A DNA stretch of 8,901 nucleotides from an uncultured Rikenellaceae bacterium (GCA_947176715.1 CAMWRR010000069.1:1-8901), one strand, 5' to 3'. Positions 1 to 7,177 are shown, numbered from the stretch's first letter. Notes: a model not told the origin generated them from the sequence alone. Numbers and translations: made by a program.

Positions 1-332
1 GGCTCCGTCCCTGTGATGTCAGGCATGTTCACTGAAAAGTGAAAAAACAATTAACACATCACTTCTTATATTGGCTCTTGTGTTTGTAGGTTCTCGATTT
101 GGTTCCTCTATAATTATGACATCATATTAAGATACGGGGAGTGACGTTGGGTACTTCCCGTTTTCCCTCCCACAAACATAGCTAGAGGCATTGAACATTT
201 ACCGTTTTACTATGTCCATACGTTAGCGAAGACACCAATCATAAATTCCGCATGTCCCGGTCCGAGGCACTAAGACCGTAGGCCTTTTTTATTGGCGGTC
301 TTGAAGTATAGCGGAAAGACCAAGCGGGCCGC
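1..332 (-). repeat. Interspersed non-coding repeat, copy A (inverted; may extend beyond the window)
   Basis: On the minus strand this stretch matches copy B (2123-2491) and part of copy C (2562-2720). Exact shared blocks with B are GGCTCCGTCCCT (1-12, matching 2480-2491 inverted), the hairpin TTCACT-loop-AGTGAA (28-43, matching 2448-2463), and a 17-base block at 184-200 (matching 2301-2317 inverted). Blocks shared with C are 257-270 (matching 2682-2695 inverted) and 274-286 (matching 2666-2678 inverted). Matches between blocks are patchy, so the copies are old. No convincing coding frame is present. The window begins exactly at the GGCTCCGTCC end, so the outer boundary cannot be judged. The inner boundary is set where similarity to C stops, near the GCGGCCCGC block. 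Bases 333-446 show nothing recognisable. Confidence 0.8.
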
Positions 333-446
333 AATAAAAAAACATCAACAGCCCAGAGCTTGGCAAGTAATAACGGAGAGCTGTGTTTACGGAATCTGCA
401 TTATTGCTATCATATAAAATCCGTCGCAAAGCTCGACCCGAGTTCA

Positions 447-481
447 CAAAAAACCGCCTCCGGCACAATCCGGAAGCGGTT
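447..481 (-). terminator. Intrinsic terminator of the C1B peptidase gene
   Basis: Read on the minus strand, AACCGCTTCCGG (481-470) pairs with CCGGAGGCGGTT (463-452) around a six-base loop. There is one G-T wobble position, and six Ts follow (453-448). It lies 26 bases after the stop codon of the peptidase gene, in the right orientation to end its transcript. The plus strand has no T run after the stem, so it should act in one direction only. Confidence 0.9.
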
Positions 482-507
482 CGCTGTCATTTTCGTCAAA
501 TTTATTG

Positions 508-1878
508 TCAGAACATATAATCCCAAGCGGGCAACATTACAGGCTCGGTCTCGGCGGCTTTGAGGGCCTTTTTATCGAGGTAACGTTTGTTGACCACTAG
601 ACGGAACATATATTCGTCGAACCATTTGTCGGTGAATGTCATATAGCCGTTGTGTCCTGCGGCGGGACCCCAGCTGTTCTCGAACTGCCATTTGACGGGG
701 TTGCCCTCGTCGTCGGTGTCTACCGCCACGAGTGCCATAGCGTGTGCCGATGCGCTCTGACGGGTAAGGATGCGAGTCTTTTTGTCCATAGACATATCTA
801 TGCCGAAAAGACCCTCCATGTCGTACATCTCTGGGTCGCATATACCGTCGGCTGAGTTGTAGAAGGCTACGTCGCACGATGCGTACATGGCCTCGTTACC
901 CTTGATAGAGGCTATGGCGGCACGTTTGATTGCATCGTTGGGCAGATTGAGATATACCCAGTTGACACCCTCGTAGGTGTTACGGTAGTTGGCTATCTCG
1001 TATGTTTTGTAATACTCACGGGTGGGGTCGTTCATAATCATTATGTACGATTCGGGGTCGTAATCCTCGGGTACGATGCTTTTGTAAAATTCGAGCGGGG
1101 TGGTTTTCAGTGTCTTGACCTCTCCTGCTTTGGTCTGGTAACGCCATTCGAACTCTGTGGGAGGTACGCCCAGACACAACGCCAACACCCTGTACACATC
1201 TTTGAGAATCTCTTTTTTGGTAGCGGCTATCTGCTCCGTATCGGCACCTTCGGCTACGAGATTACGCAACTGGTAGCCTCCTGCCCGCAATCTTCTGTTG
1301 ATGACCGAACGCATGGAACCGGTGTTGTTGGAGTGCGCCGTCTCGGGCATGACGCTCTGCGGTACAACGCCGTATTTCTCCGCTACGTTATAGAACAGAT
1401 TCCATACGCCGCCGTCGCCTACGGGGGTCTTGAAAAAGAACTCCACGTCGCGGTCGGACATGTCGCGGTCGGCTGTAGCTATCGCATTCTCCAAAAAGAG
1501 GTTGCTCTTCTCGAACATGTCCCAAAAGTAGTTGTAGTTATGAGAGAAGTCGAAAGAGGCAAGGTCGAACTTCTCCATTACAACGGGCCTCAATACGTTC
1601 ATGGAGGTGAACATCCAGCATCTGCCCGACTGTTTCTGGTCGGTTATGCCGCTGACCGTTACCTTGTGTTTGAAAAAGTGGTCTATCTTGCCGTCGAGGT
1701 CGTGATTCAACGACAACTTAGACAAATTGGCATCCGCTTTCAGAATATTCTGCAAAGCCGTGGTTGAAGCATCCTTGACAAACGAAGACTGAATCTCTTT
1801 CAAGTCTCCGACTGTCAACTCCTGAGCCGACGCACATACGGTAACAAGACTCAGTGCGACTGTAAACAATGATTTCAT
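508..1878 (-). CDS. Exported C1B cysteine peptidase (bleomycin hydrolase / aminopeptidase C family)
   Basis: 456 residues, about the usual length for the family plus a signal peptide. The family is papain-like: aminopeptidase C and bleomycin hydrolase trim peptides from the N-terminus and usually form hexameric barrels. Visible catalytic set: oxyanion glutamine Q81 and nucleophile C87 in DQKQSGRCWMF, histidine H379 in SASAHAM, and asparagine N401 in WQFENSWG. Residues 1-18 form a signal peptide with probable cleavage at CASA|QE, so the enzyme should work in the periplasm or outside the cell, unlike the cytosolic PepC of lactic acid bacteria. The C-terminus ends LPAWDYMF, resembling the family's C-terminal arm that reaches the active site. 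The start is fixed by the signal peptide. No strong Shine-Dalgarno site is seen, as is common in Bacteroidota. It has its own promoter box and terminator, so it is probably monocistronic and unrelated to the adhesin genes. A pepC-like symbol would be reasonable but is not assigned, because bleomycin hydrolase-type paralogues are common in this group. Confidence 0.95.
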   Translation of the reverse strand: MKSLFTVALSLVTVCASAQELTVGDLKEIQSSFVKDASTTALQNILKADANLSKLSLNHDLDGKIDHFFKHKVTVSGITDQKQSGRCWMFTSMNVLRPVVMEKFDLASFDFSHNYNYFWDMFEKSNLFLENAIATADRDMSDRDVEFFFKTPVGDGGVWNLFYNVAEKYGVVPQSVMPETAHSNNTGSMRSVINRRLRAGGYQLRNLVAEGADTEQIAATKKEILKDVYRVLALCLGVPPTEFEWRYQTKAGEVKTLKTTPLEFYKSIVPEDYDPESYIMIMNDPTREYYKTYEIANYRNTYEGVNWVYLNLPNDAIKRAAIASIKGNEAMYASCDVAFYNSADGICDPEMYDMEGLFGIDMSMDKKTRILTRQSASAHAMALVAVDTDDEGNPVKWQFENSWGPAAGHNGYMTFTDKWFDEYMFRLVVNKRYLDKKALKAAETEPVMLPAWDYMF

Positions 1879-1902
1879 CTATCTTTTGAAATTTAATTGA
1901 AA

Positions 1903-1915
1903 CGATAAGTTATCG
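1903..1915. promoter_or_regulatory. 13-base palindrome in the peptidase gene leader
   Basis: CGATAAGTTATCG is a perfect palindrome around a central G. It lies between the -7 box and the start codon, inside the predicted 5' untranslated region. It could be a small RNA hairpin or a regulator binding site just after the transcription start. The sequence does not decide between them. Confidence 0.4.
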
Positions 1916-1943
1916 AAACTATATGCGATATCCGATACGGTTA

Positions 1944-1951
1944 CAAATATA
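1944..1951 (-). promoter_or_regulatory. Bacteroidota-type -7 promoter box for the peptidase gene
   Basis: The minus strand reads TATATTTG, an exact fit to the TAnnTTTG -7 consensus of the Bacteroidota primary sigma factor. It lies 65 bases ahead of the ATG, giving a leader of roughly 55-60 bases. The matching -33 TTTG element is weak: CATG lies at the expected spacing. The call therefore rests on the -7 box and its position. Confidence 0.6.
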
Positions 1952-2122
1952 CACAAAATCCGGCATCCCACATGATATTTGTGACAAAAAAGAAAGATGA
2001 CAGGAATATTCTGATTCTGCAAATCCGGACAATGTCGTTTTATGTGAAGATGCCCGGTATCGCAGTAACAGAGCTTGTGCACCTCACGGCGGTCAAAGAG
2101 ACAACTATACATTTTCTGAAAA

Positions 2123-2491
2123 CTTCGTTACTCCCTCTATTGCGTACCTCCGTCAGACGATTTTCTGCTCACCGCGAGGTGCGGACTGAGCATCTTTTGC
2201 CTCCTCGGCATGAACGAAATTTGTGTTTGATACACTCTCTAACCCACAGACGGAGTAAAGTAGAAAATGGTTGGATTCTACGTTGATGGAATAAAATGAG
2301 AAATGTTCAATGCCTCTCGCTACGTTTGAATAGGGAAATCGGAATGTATTCAATGCCACTCCCTCCGCTCTTAATAATATGGTATCGTAATCATAATCGG
2401 GGACCAATAAATACAAAAGTCAATATAAGATAAGAAATAATGTGTTTTTCACTTTTCAGTGAAGGCACCTAACATCACAAGGGACGGAGCC
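2123..2491 (+). repeat. Interspersed non-coding repeat, copy B
   Basis: The left end, from CTTCGTTACTCCC to CACCGCGAGGTGCGG (2170-2184), matches the start of copy C at 2562-2623, including a 15-base exact block. The right end matches copy A in inverse orientation: 2301-2317, the TTCACT/AGTGAA hairpin at 2448-2463, and AGGGACGGAGCC at 2480-2491. B therefore joins the parts seen separately in A and C, and suggests a full-length unit of about 370 bases. Open frames crossing it show no family resemblance and are not called. Bases 1952-2122 and 2492-2561 hold nothing recognisable. Confidence 0.8.
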
Positions 2492-2561
2492 TGCGGGGGA
2501 CCGCGTCAAGCGTGAGAAACAATAAGTGCAGTTATTCACCATCAGTAAATAACACTTATAG

Positions 2562-2720
2562 CTTCATTACTCTCCCTTGCGGGCCTCCGTGCGAGGGAGT
2601 TTTCTGCCCACCGCGAGGTGCGGCCCGCTCGGCCCCTGCGCTACGCTTCGGGTCCGCCAAGAGGAAAGGCCTACGGTCCTCGTGCCTCGGACCGGAACAA
2701 GCGGAAAGTGTCTTACTACC
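2562..2720 (+). repeat. Interspersed non-coding repeat, copy C (truncated)
   Basis: It matches the start of copy B (2562-2623) and then the inner part of copy A (2666-2695 against inverted 257-286). The right part carrying the TTCACT hairpin and GGGACGGAGCC end is missing. It is much more GC-rich than A or B and keeps clean hairpins: CTCCCTTGC/GCGAGGGAG (2572-2580 and 2591-2599, followed by TTTT) and CGGTCC/GGACCG (2675-2680 and 2689-2694). The right boundary is approximate, because similarity fades after about 2720. Confidence 0.7.
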
Positions 2721-2738
2721 CTCATACCTCGGGTAGGT

Positions 2739-2757
2739 ACGCCTTACGGCGTGTTTT
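2739..2757 (+). terminator. Small terminator-like hairpin beside repeat copy C
   Basis: ACGCC (2739-2743) pairs with GGCGT (2748-2752) across a TTAC loop and is followed by GTTTTT. It has the form of a weak plus-strand terminator, but no plus-strand gene is seen upstream. It may simply be part of the hairpin-rich repeat region. Confidence 0.3.
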
Positions 2758-2774
2758 TCGTTTGCTGTCACTGT

Positions 2775-2800
2775 GCGGCCCTCGCTGGCGCTCGGGCCGC
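2775..2800. repeat. GC-rich inverted repeat
   Basis: GCGGCCC (2775-2781) pairs exactly with GGGCCGC (2794-2800), with a further GC-rich loop between them. It has no T run on either side, so it is not a standard terminator. It continues the hairpin-rich stretch that begins in repeat copy C. Confidence 0.5.
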
Positions 2801-2856
2801 CACCGAAACAACGAAACTATCAACATCAGTATAATTGCCCACTGCTTGCCATCAAT

Positions 2857-2890
2857 AAAAAAGCCAGCCAATCGGGTATGATTGGCTGGC
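2857..2890 (-). terminator. Intrinsic terminator of the adhesin gene cluster
   Basis: Read on the minus strand, GCCAGCCAATC (2890-2880) pairs perfectly over 11 bases with GATTGGCTGGC (2873-2863) across a six-base loop, followed by six Ts (2862-2857). It faces the leftward adhesin transcript and lies 264 bases after the stop codon, so that transcript would carry a long 3' untranslated region containing element E1. The plus strand lacks a T run. Confidence 0.9.
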
Positions 2891-2962
2891 ACCGGATAGA
2901 TAAGGGTTTTGTTTTTTATAATTAGTTTGTATAAAATTTTATATAATAAAAGAGGATAATAA

Positions 2963-3071
2963 AGAGTACCGCCGGGCTTCGGGCACTGCTATGACCCTTT
3001 TGATAAATTTATTGGAGGATTTTCCCGGAAGTTTGAATTGTTTCCGGTAATATAAACCCGCACGGTACTCT
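2963..3071. other. Structured element E1 (3' untranslated region of the adhesin gene)
   Basis: The outer stem is AGAGTACCG (2963-2971) with CGGTACTCT (3063-3071). After a small internal loop comes the inner stem CGGG/CCCG (2973-2976 and 3057-3060). Inside are a GGG...CCC pair near 2981-2997, the block GGAGGATTTT (3014-3023), and a right-hand hairpin CCGGAA/TTCCGG (3025-3030 and 3042-3047). The same plan recurs in E2 at 7061-7161 with compensatory base changes. It begins 83 bases downstream of the adhesin stop and ends before the intrinsic terminator. It could be a structured RNA, a processing or stability element, or a DNA recombination site. The active strand is not known. Confidence 0.65.
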
Positions 3072-3153
3072 GTGAATATATTTTTCTTTATCTTGCCATA
3101 ATACCTGCCGCTTCACCGGCACTCGGGTAAGAACCCAAAAACAAAGAATTATA

Positions 3154-6100
3154 TTATTGTCGGACACAACGCACGCTACGACCGTCTATCCTGCTGATCT
3201 TGGATGTGCTCACGCTGTTGATAGGAAAGAACATAGTGTACGCGAGGCTAGAGTCGTACTGCGTAGACGACCAATAGGCACCGTACGTACCGACATCGCC
3301 CAGCGTACCGGCCGAATCCTTACCGCGGTACCCGACAGCTGGGAACTCCAACTTGTTACTACCGCTGGTAAGTACCAAGTAACCGTAATCACTTGAACTC
3401 CATCCGCCGTGATATGTTTTATCACATGCCGCAATGAGTGCATCGTACTGCATCTTGGTCGGCACCACGAACCCGCTGGGGCAAGGATTATTGCCTGTTT
3501 CCCAAGAGCCACCGCTTGGAGTAGAGGTATCCCAGCCGCTGACAGAAGAGCCGGTAGTAATCCACGCCTTATTACGGTTCCACTGATAGAACTTACCATG
3601 CGAGGCCTCGCGAATACCAGTGAGTTCCGACGGAAGCGAGGTTGCCACTGTACCTGGAGCATCTACATTATATTTCATCCATTGCGACCCGCCTATGGTT
3701 ACGGTTTCAAGATTATCCGATTGACGGACGCAACGCACGTTAAAACCGCGTCGCTTATCGTCATCATTTGTATATATACTATTGTTATTAAAATACATAC
3801 GAGACGCATTATTGGCATCATACTGGTCAGAAGCCCAATAACGTCCAAGTGTACCGGCATTACTCAGCAAACCGTCCATATAACTGAGATACCCGACAGC
3901 GGGAAACTCCAATTTATTGCTACCGTCAGTTAATGTCAGGTAACCGTAATTAGTAGCACTCCAAGTATCACTCATGTATATGGTGTTACATGTGTTGATG
4001 AGAGTTTTCCATTGTACCTTAGTCGGTACCGCAAATCCACTCGGACACGGATCATTAACTGTTTCCCAATAGCTTCCGCTTGGATATGACGTATCCCAAC
4101 CTGATATATTACCCATAGTATTCCACGTAACACTGCGGTTCCACTGGTAGAATTTCCCGTGCGAAGCCTCTCTGATGCCTTTAGTTTCTGACGGCAAGAC
4201 AGTTGCGAGTGTTGCGCCGCCTGAAGCCTGTCGCGGGTTGGCGAGGTTGTACTGCATCCACTGCAATCCGCCTATGGTTACAGTTGCCAAGTGGTCTCGC
4301 TGTTTTACATTTAGAGGTCGTGTCGTATTCAGACTCTCCACGACTATATTTCCTGTGCGGTCTTCGCCTGTGTTGGCCGCGAATTTCACGGTAAGTGTTC
4401 CGCCGCTGGCGTTGGTCTCGGGTCCGCCGACGGCAGGTGTGGTTGTCAGCCAACTGTCTGAGGTAGAGGCGACATGCCACTGCGCTCCAACATCTCCGGC
4501 CTTTGTAGTGACTGTGATGCTGACATCGCCACCTTCATTGCCTACCCCGATGAGCCGGGCGAGATCCGAATCGCTGAAACTAAACACCACCGGCCTCTGC
4601 ACCGTCTTGTATGTCACCGTGTTGCCTCCTTTGAGATTCATCGTCACCGTTGCGCTCTGCTCTTCGGAGTCGTATGCGAGCGTCTCGGCGTATGCGACCT
4701 CTATCTCGGAGGTCGACCTCTTGACGACCGGTAGCTTCGCATTGTCCGACGAGAAATCCTCGACATCCCACTCCGACGCACGATAGGTGACTTTCTTCAG
4801 CTCCGGACGGACCTTGACGCCGCCGTAGAGAGCCTCCGTAAAACCTACAAACGACGGCTTAAATGCCTGTAACACAACAAACCTGCCCATCTCGCCGTCG
4901 TTTAGCGTGATGACTATCTCATGCGCCACCTCCTTGTCGGCATTGTCGCTGTCGGGAGCGGTTAGGGTGAAGCCGTAGACGTTACCCGAAACGTTGGTTA
5001 TCTCACTGGCAGAAAATCCGTTAGCTCCGCTGCAATCCACCGACAGCTCGGCATCCGCCGGCAACGCCTTCTCTACCTCGAACGTGAATTTATACCCGCC
5101 CCCTTTGCTATATGCTTTGAGTGTGGTGGTGGCGGCATCCCAACTGCCCTCGGACGACATGTTCTTTATCCCGCACGAAGACATCTGCATGATACTGTAC
5201 GGCTTGGATATGGTATTGCGACTCTCGACGCGCACGTACGCGGTGCGACTGTAATTGCCGTCGTTAGGCTTCACCTCGAGACTGAAGCTCCCTCCGCTCG
5301 ACGCACTGAGCGATGGCGATAGTTTTGTCACCCAACTACTTACCGAGCCTCCGCTCTTGTCGGTGATGCTATTTACGGTCCAATGTGCATCGCCCTCCAC
5401 CGTGACGGACGCAGTGACCTCTCCTCCCTGCGACGACAAGCTACGATACCGCTCTGGGTCGAATGTTATCACCGCCGGCCGTTGCACGAATGTTAGCACG
5501 GCATGCACGCCACCCTTTGCGTCCCTGAACTCGACGGGCACGCTCACACCCTCGTCGCCAATCTCCGACGCGTCCACCTTTTCTGCAAACAACGCCGTGA
5601 TACTCTTTGCCTTACGATTGACAGTGACAGTTATGCCATTCTCGCCATTACCTACCGGCACTATCTCCATCTCGTCAAGCTCCTCGGACGACATGTCGAA
5701 CGTGACGCCCGCAGAGCCGCTCCGCCCACCGACTATCACCACACGACCATCCTCCACCGTTACATCGCCCACGCCTGCGAACTCAATACCCTTGCACTGA
5801 ACAATATAGAACACCCCTACATTGTTGCCGCCTACCGTTATCGCCACCCGGCACTCTCGGCCGCCACCGTCGTTAGGTGCAACAGTTATCACCCCATCGC
5901 CTATTGTAAGCCAATCGACTGTGCCAACGATATTTAGCGATGCCGGACCCTCCGTCGAAGTCAAGGTAAAGGCGAAGTCTCCGCCGCCGCTATAGGTACG
6001 CAACGCTTTGATATTATTGTAATTGAAGAACTCACCACCGATAACATTCAACGTGACCCCGCCGCCAAGCTCATATACGCCGACGTTTCCCCAATTATCG

Positions 6101-7035
6101 GGGTCGCCTATTTTGAGATCGTTGTTAGCGTAACCCACTATGGCTGAGGCCTGTTTGCCCGCATCAAGACGGGATATGAATGTTAACGGCGCAATGGCGG
6201 TCAACGTATTGTCGCCGGCACTGCATGTCTTATCTGACTCGGTATCAACGCCGTTTCTTACCCTCGCCTCGGCCTCTATCTTTACCTCCGACATCTGCTC
6301 CTCCGGCACTAAGAAGCTGTAAACTATCGCGTTGCCGTCGGCCCAAATCTCCGCCTCCGCACTCTCGGTATAGGTGACGCCAACAGCCTCCGTGCCTGTG
6401 TCAAAGATGTTGCCCCGGCTCGGCAGTCCGGTGACGGTAGCGTTTACAAGCTCCACACGATCGGTGTTGCGGTTCTCTATCAGTATGGCGCTGTTGATGC
6501 GGGTGAGGGCTATCTTTATATCAGAGGTTTCATTAGAGACAGCCGTATGAGTTTTTCCTGCAAACGGCAAATAGTCGTAACTGTCGCGATGAGGTAATGT
6601 CAACGATTCCAGCTCATTGCGCGACGGAGCCTCCGGCAGGTCGATAAGCGCGCTTATATTGCAAAGGACATACACCGAATAGTTGCCCTTTTGGGGGAAA
6701 TCGAGGTTGTAACTCTCCGTTCCTGCAAAGGCGTTTTTCGCAACGAAATCACCTCTCTCGTCGAAGATATAGAATACCGCCTCTGAGATGGTTGCCTCAA
6801 TGGCCTTTCCCAATGCGTTGTCCTCCGTGGTTTCGGACTCTTCGGGTTTAGCCTCCGCCACATCCCCGGAATAACTCCGCAACGCCACATCCGCGCCACC
6901 GACAGCCTCTCCGGCAACAATCTCCGGCACTTCCAGCACCGCCGACACCTTGGACGAAAAACCGACACTCTCCGTACGGTTGACACAACCGACACATACA
7001 CAGAGCGATATCAATAATACAATTATCTTTTTCAT
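3154..7035 (-). CDS. Giant surface lipoprotein adhesin: fimbrillin-like, BACON-type modules, two FISUMP domains
   Basis: 1293 residues. Residues 1-17 are a lipoprotein signal (MKKIIVLLISLCVCVGC) with lipidation expected on C17, so the protein should be anchored in the outer membrane. Residues about 75-300 resemble the fimbrillin / Mfa / DUF4906-type fold (ALTRINSAILIENRN, then VTGLPSRGNIF). Residues about 345-913 hold about six beta modules, each closing on a strand ending V/M/L-x-Q (for example FVQRP, TVQRP, NVKQR), the BACON-type signature. Residues 917-1105 and 1111-1293 are two FISUMP domains, with VTIGGxxW, GKFYQWNR, PCPSGF, LEFPAVGY, YWxS and VRCVRQ. The architecture suggests a pilus-tip or surface adhesin with the FISUMP pair as binding head; the ligand is unknown. 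The frame stays open upstream to 7290, but the lipoprotein signal and the AGAGGG site eight bases ahead fix the start at 7035. It is probably co-transcribed with the upstream gene. Confidence 0.88.
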   Translation of the reverse strand: MKKIIVLLISLCVCVGCVNRTESVGFSSKVSAVLEVPEIVAGEAVGGADVALRSYSGDVAEAKPEESETTEDNALGKAIEATISEAVFYIFDERGDFVAKNAFAGTESYNLDFPQKGNYSVYVLCNISALIDLPEAPSRNELESLTLPHRDSYDYLPFAGKTHTAVSNETSDIKIALTRINSAILIENRNTDRVELVNATVTGLPSRGNIFDTGTEAVGVTYTESAEAEIWADGNAIVYSFLVPEEQMSEVKIEAEARVRNGVDTESDKTCSAGDNTLTAIAPLTFISRLDAGKQASAIVGYANNDLKIGDPDNWGNVGVYELGGGVTLNVIGGEFFNYNNIKALRTYSGGGDFAFTLTSTEGPASLNIVGTVDWLTIGDGVITVAPNDGGGRECRVAITVGGNNVGVFYIVQCKGIEFAGVGDVTVEDGRVVIVGGRSGSAGVTFDMSSEELDEMEIVPVGNGENGITVTVNRKAKSITALFAEKVDASEIGDEGVSVPVEFRDAKGGVHAVLTFVQRPAVITFDPERYRSLSSQGGEVTASVTVEGDAHWTVNSITDKSGGSVSSWVTKLSPSLSASSGGSFSLEVKPNDGNYSRTAYVRVESRNTISKPYSIMQMSSCGIKNMSSEGSWDAATTTLKAYSKGGGYKFTFEVEKALPADAELSVDCSGANGFSASEITNVSGNVYGFTLTAPDSDNADKEVAHEIVITLNDGEMGRFVVLQAFKPSFVGFTEALYGGVKVRPELKKVTYRASEWDVEDFSSDNAKLPVVKRSTSEIEVAYAETLAYDSEEQSATVTMNLKGGNTVTYKTVQRPVVFSFSDSDLARLIGVGNEGGDVSITVTTKAGDVGAQWHVASTSDSWLTTTPAVGGPETNASGGTLTVKFAANTGEDRTGNIVVESLNTTRPLNVKQRDHLATVTIGGLQWMQYNLANPRQASGGATLATVLPSETKGIREASHGKFYQWNRSVTWNTMGNISGWDTSYPSGSYWETVNDPCPSGFAVPTKVQWKTLINTCNTIYMSDTWSATNYGYLTLTDGSNKLEFPAVGYLSYMDGLLSNAGTLGRYWASDQYDANNASRMYFNNNSIYTNDDDKRRGFNVRCVRQSDNLETVTIGGSQWMKYNVDAPGTVATSLPSELTGIREASHGKFYQWNRNKAWITTGSSVSGWDTSTPSGGSWETGNNPCPSGFVVPTKMQYDALIAACDKTYHGGWSSSDYGYLVLTSGSNKLEFPAVGYRGKDSAGTLGDVGTYGAYWSSTQYDSSLAYTMFFPINSVSTSKISRIDGRSVRCVRQ

Positions 7036-7043
7036 AACATTTA

Positions 7044-7049
7044 CCCTCT
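7044..7049 (-). promoter_or_regulatory. Shine-Dalgarno-like site deciding the lipoprotein start
   Basis: The minus strand reads AGAGGG, eight bases before the ATG at 7035. Strong sites like this are not the rule in Bacteroidota. Here it agrees with the lipoprotein signal peptide in choosing 7035 over the more upstream in-frame ATG at 7290, which lies inside the neighbouring gene. Confidence 0.55.
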
Positions 7050-7060
7050 TTATTTTAAAA

Positions 7061-7161
7061 AGTGCCGACGAGCCAGAGGCCACCGCTAGGAGATATGCCC
7101 AAGAACCATCCGGAGGATTTTCAAAGACTGAATCAGTTCTTTTACAGGCTTGTACGGCACT
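7061..7161. other. Structured element E2 (between the two adhesin genes)
   Basis: The outer stem is AGTGCCG (7061-7067) with CGGCACT (7155-7161), then an inner stem AGCC/GGCT. The left-hand part contains GGC...GCC, followed by the block GGAGGATTTT (7112-7121), identical to E1. A right-hand hairpin then pairs AAAGACTG with CAGTTCTTT, with one bulged base (7123-7143). The outer stem differs from E1 by a G-C to A-T pair exchange, and the other helices have different sequence in the same positions, so the fold rather than the sequence is kept. It fills most of the 142 bases between the stop at 7178 and the start at 7035. On the minus strand it is followed by TTTTT, so it may also attenuate transcription into the lipoprotein gene. 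Confidence 0.65.
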
Positions 7162-7177
7162 GTTTATTATTTGTATA

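Noticed and set aside
508..1878. Frames on the opposite strand and other phases of the peptidase gene, including a 144-codon plus-strand frame
   Set aside because: They are shadows of a gene with an intact catalytic motif set and its own signal peptide, promoter and terminator.
1879..2112. 77-codon minus-strand frame ending directly before the peptidase ATG, rich in Cys and His
   Set aside because: It contains the predicted promoter box and palindrome, resembles no family I know, and has no ribosome site. The Cys/His pattern is most likely chance, although a tiny leader gene cannot be fully excluded.
1972..2286. 104-codon plus-strand frame
   Set aside because: It runs from unrecognised upstream sequence into repeat copy B, and its sequence has no resemblance to a known family. 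The repeat explains the second half.
2512..2881. Several 70-87 codon frames on both strands in the GC-rich stretch
   Set aside because: They overlap each other and fall on hairpins of repeat copy C, and their compositions are dominated by repeat sequence (Arg, Pro, Gly, Ala).
2963..3071. Integron attC-type recombination site at E1 (and E2)
   Set aside because: Position after each gene and imperfect symmetry fit a cassette site, but the outer arms lack the attC core pattern (RYYYAAC and GTTRRRY), and no integrase is seen.
2963..3071. Known housekeeping RNA (SRP RNA, 6S, RNase P RNA, tmRNA) or tRNA at E1
   Set aside because: None of the recognisable core motifs of SRP RNA, RNase P RNA or tmRNA is present, the element is shorter than typical 6S RNA, and no cloverleaf or TTCGA-type T-loop is visible. 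The second copy behind a paralogous gene also argues against a housekeeping RNA.
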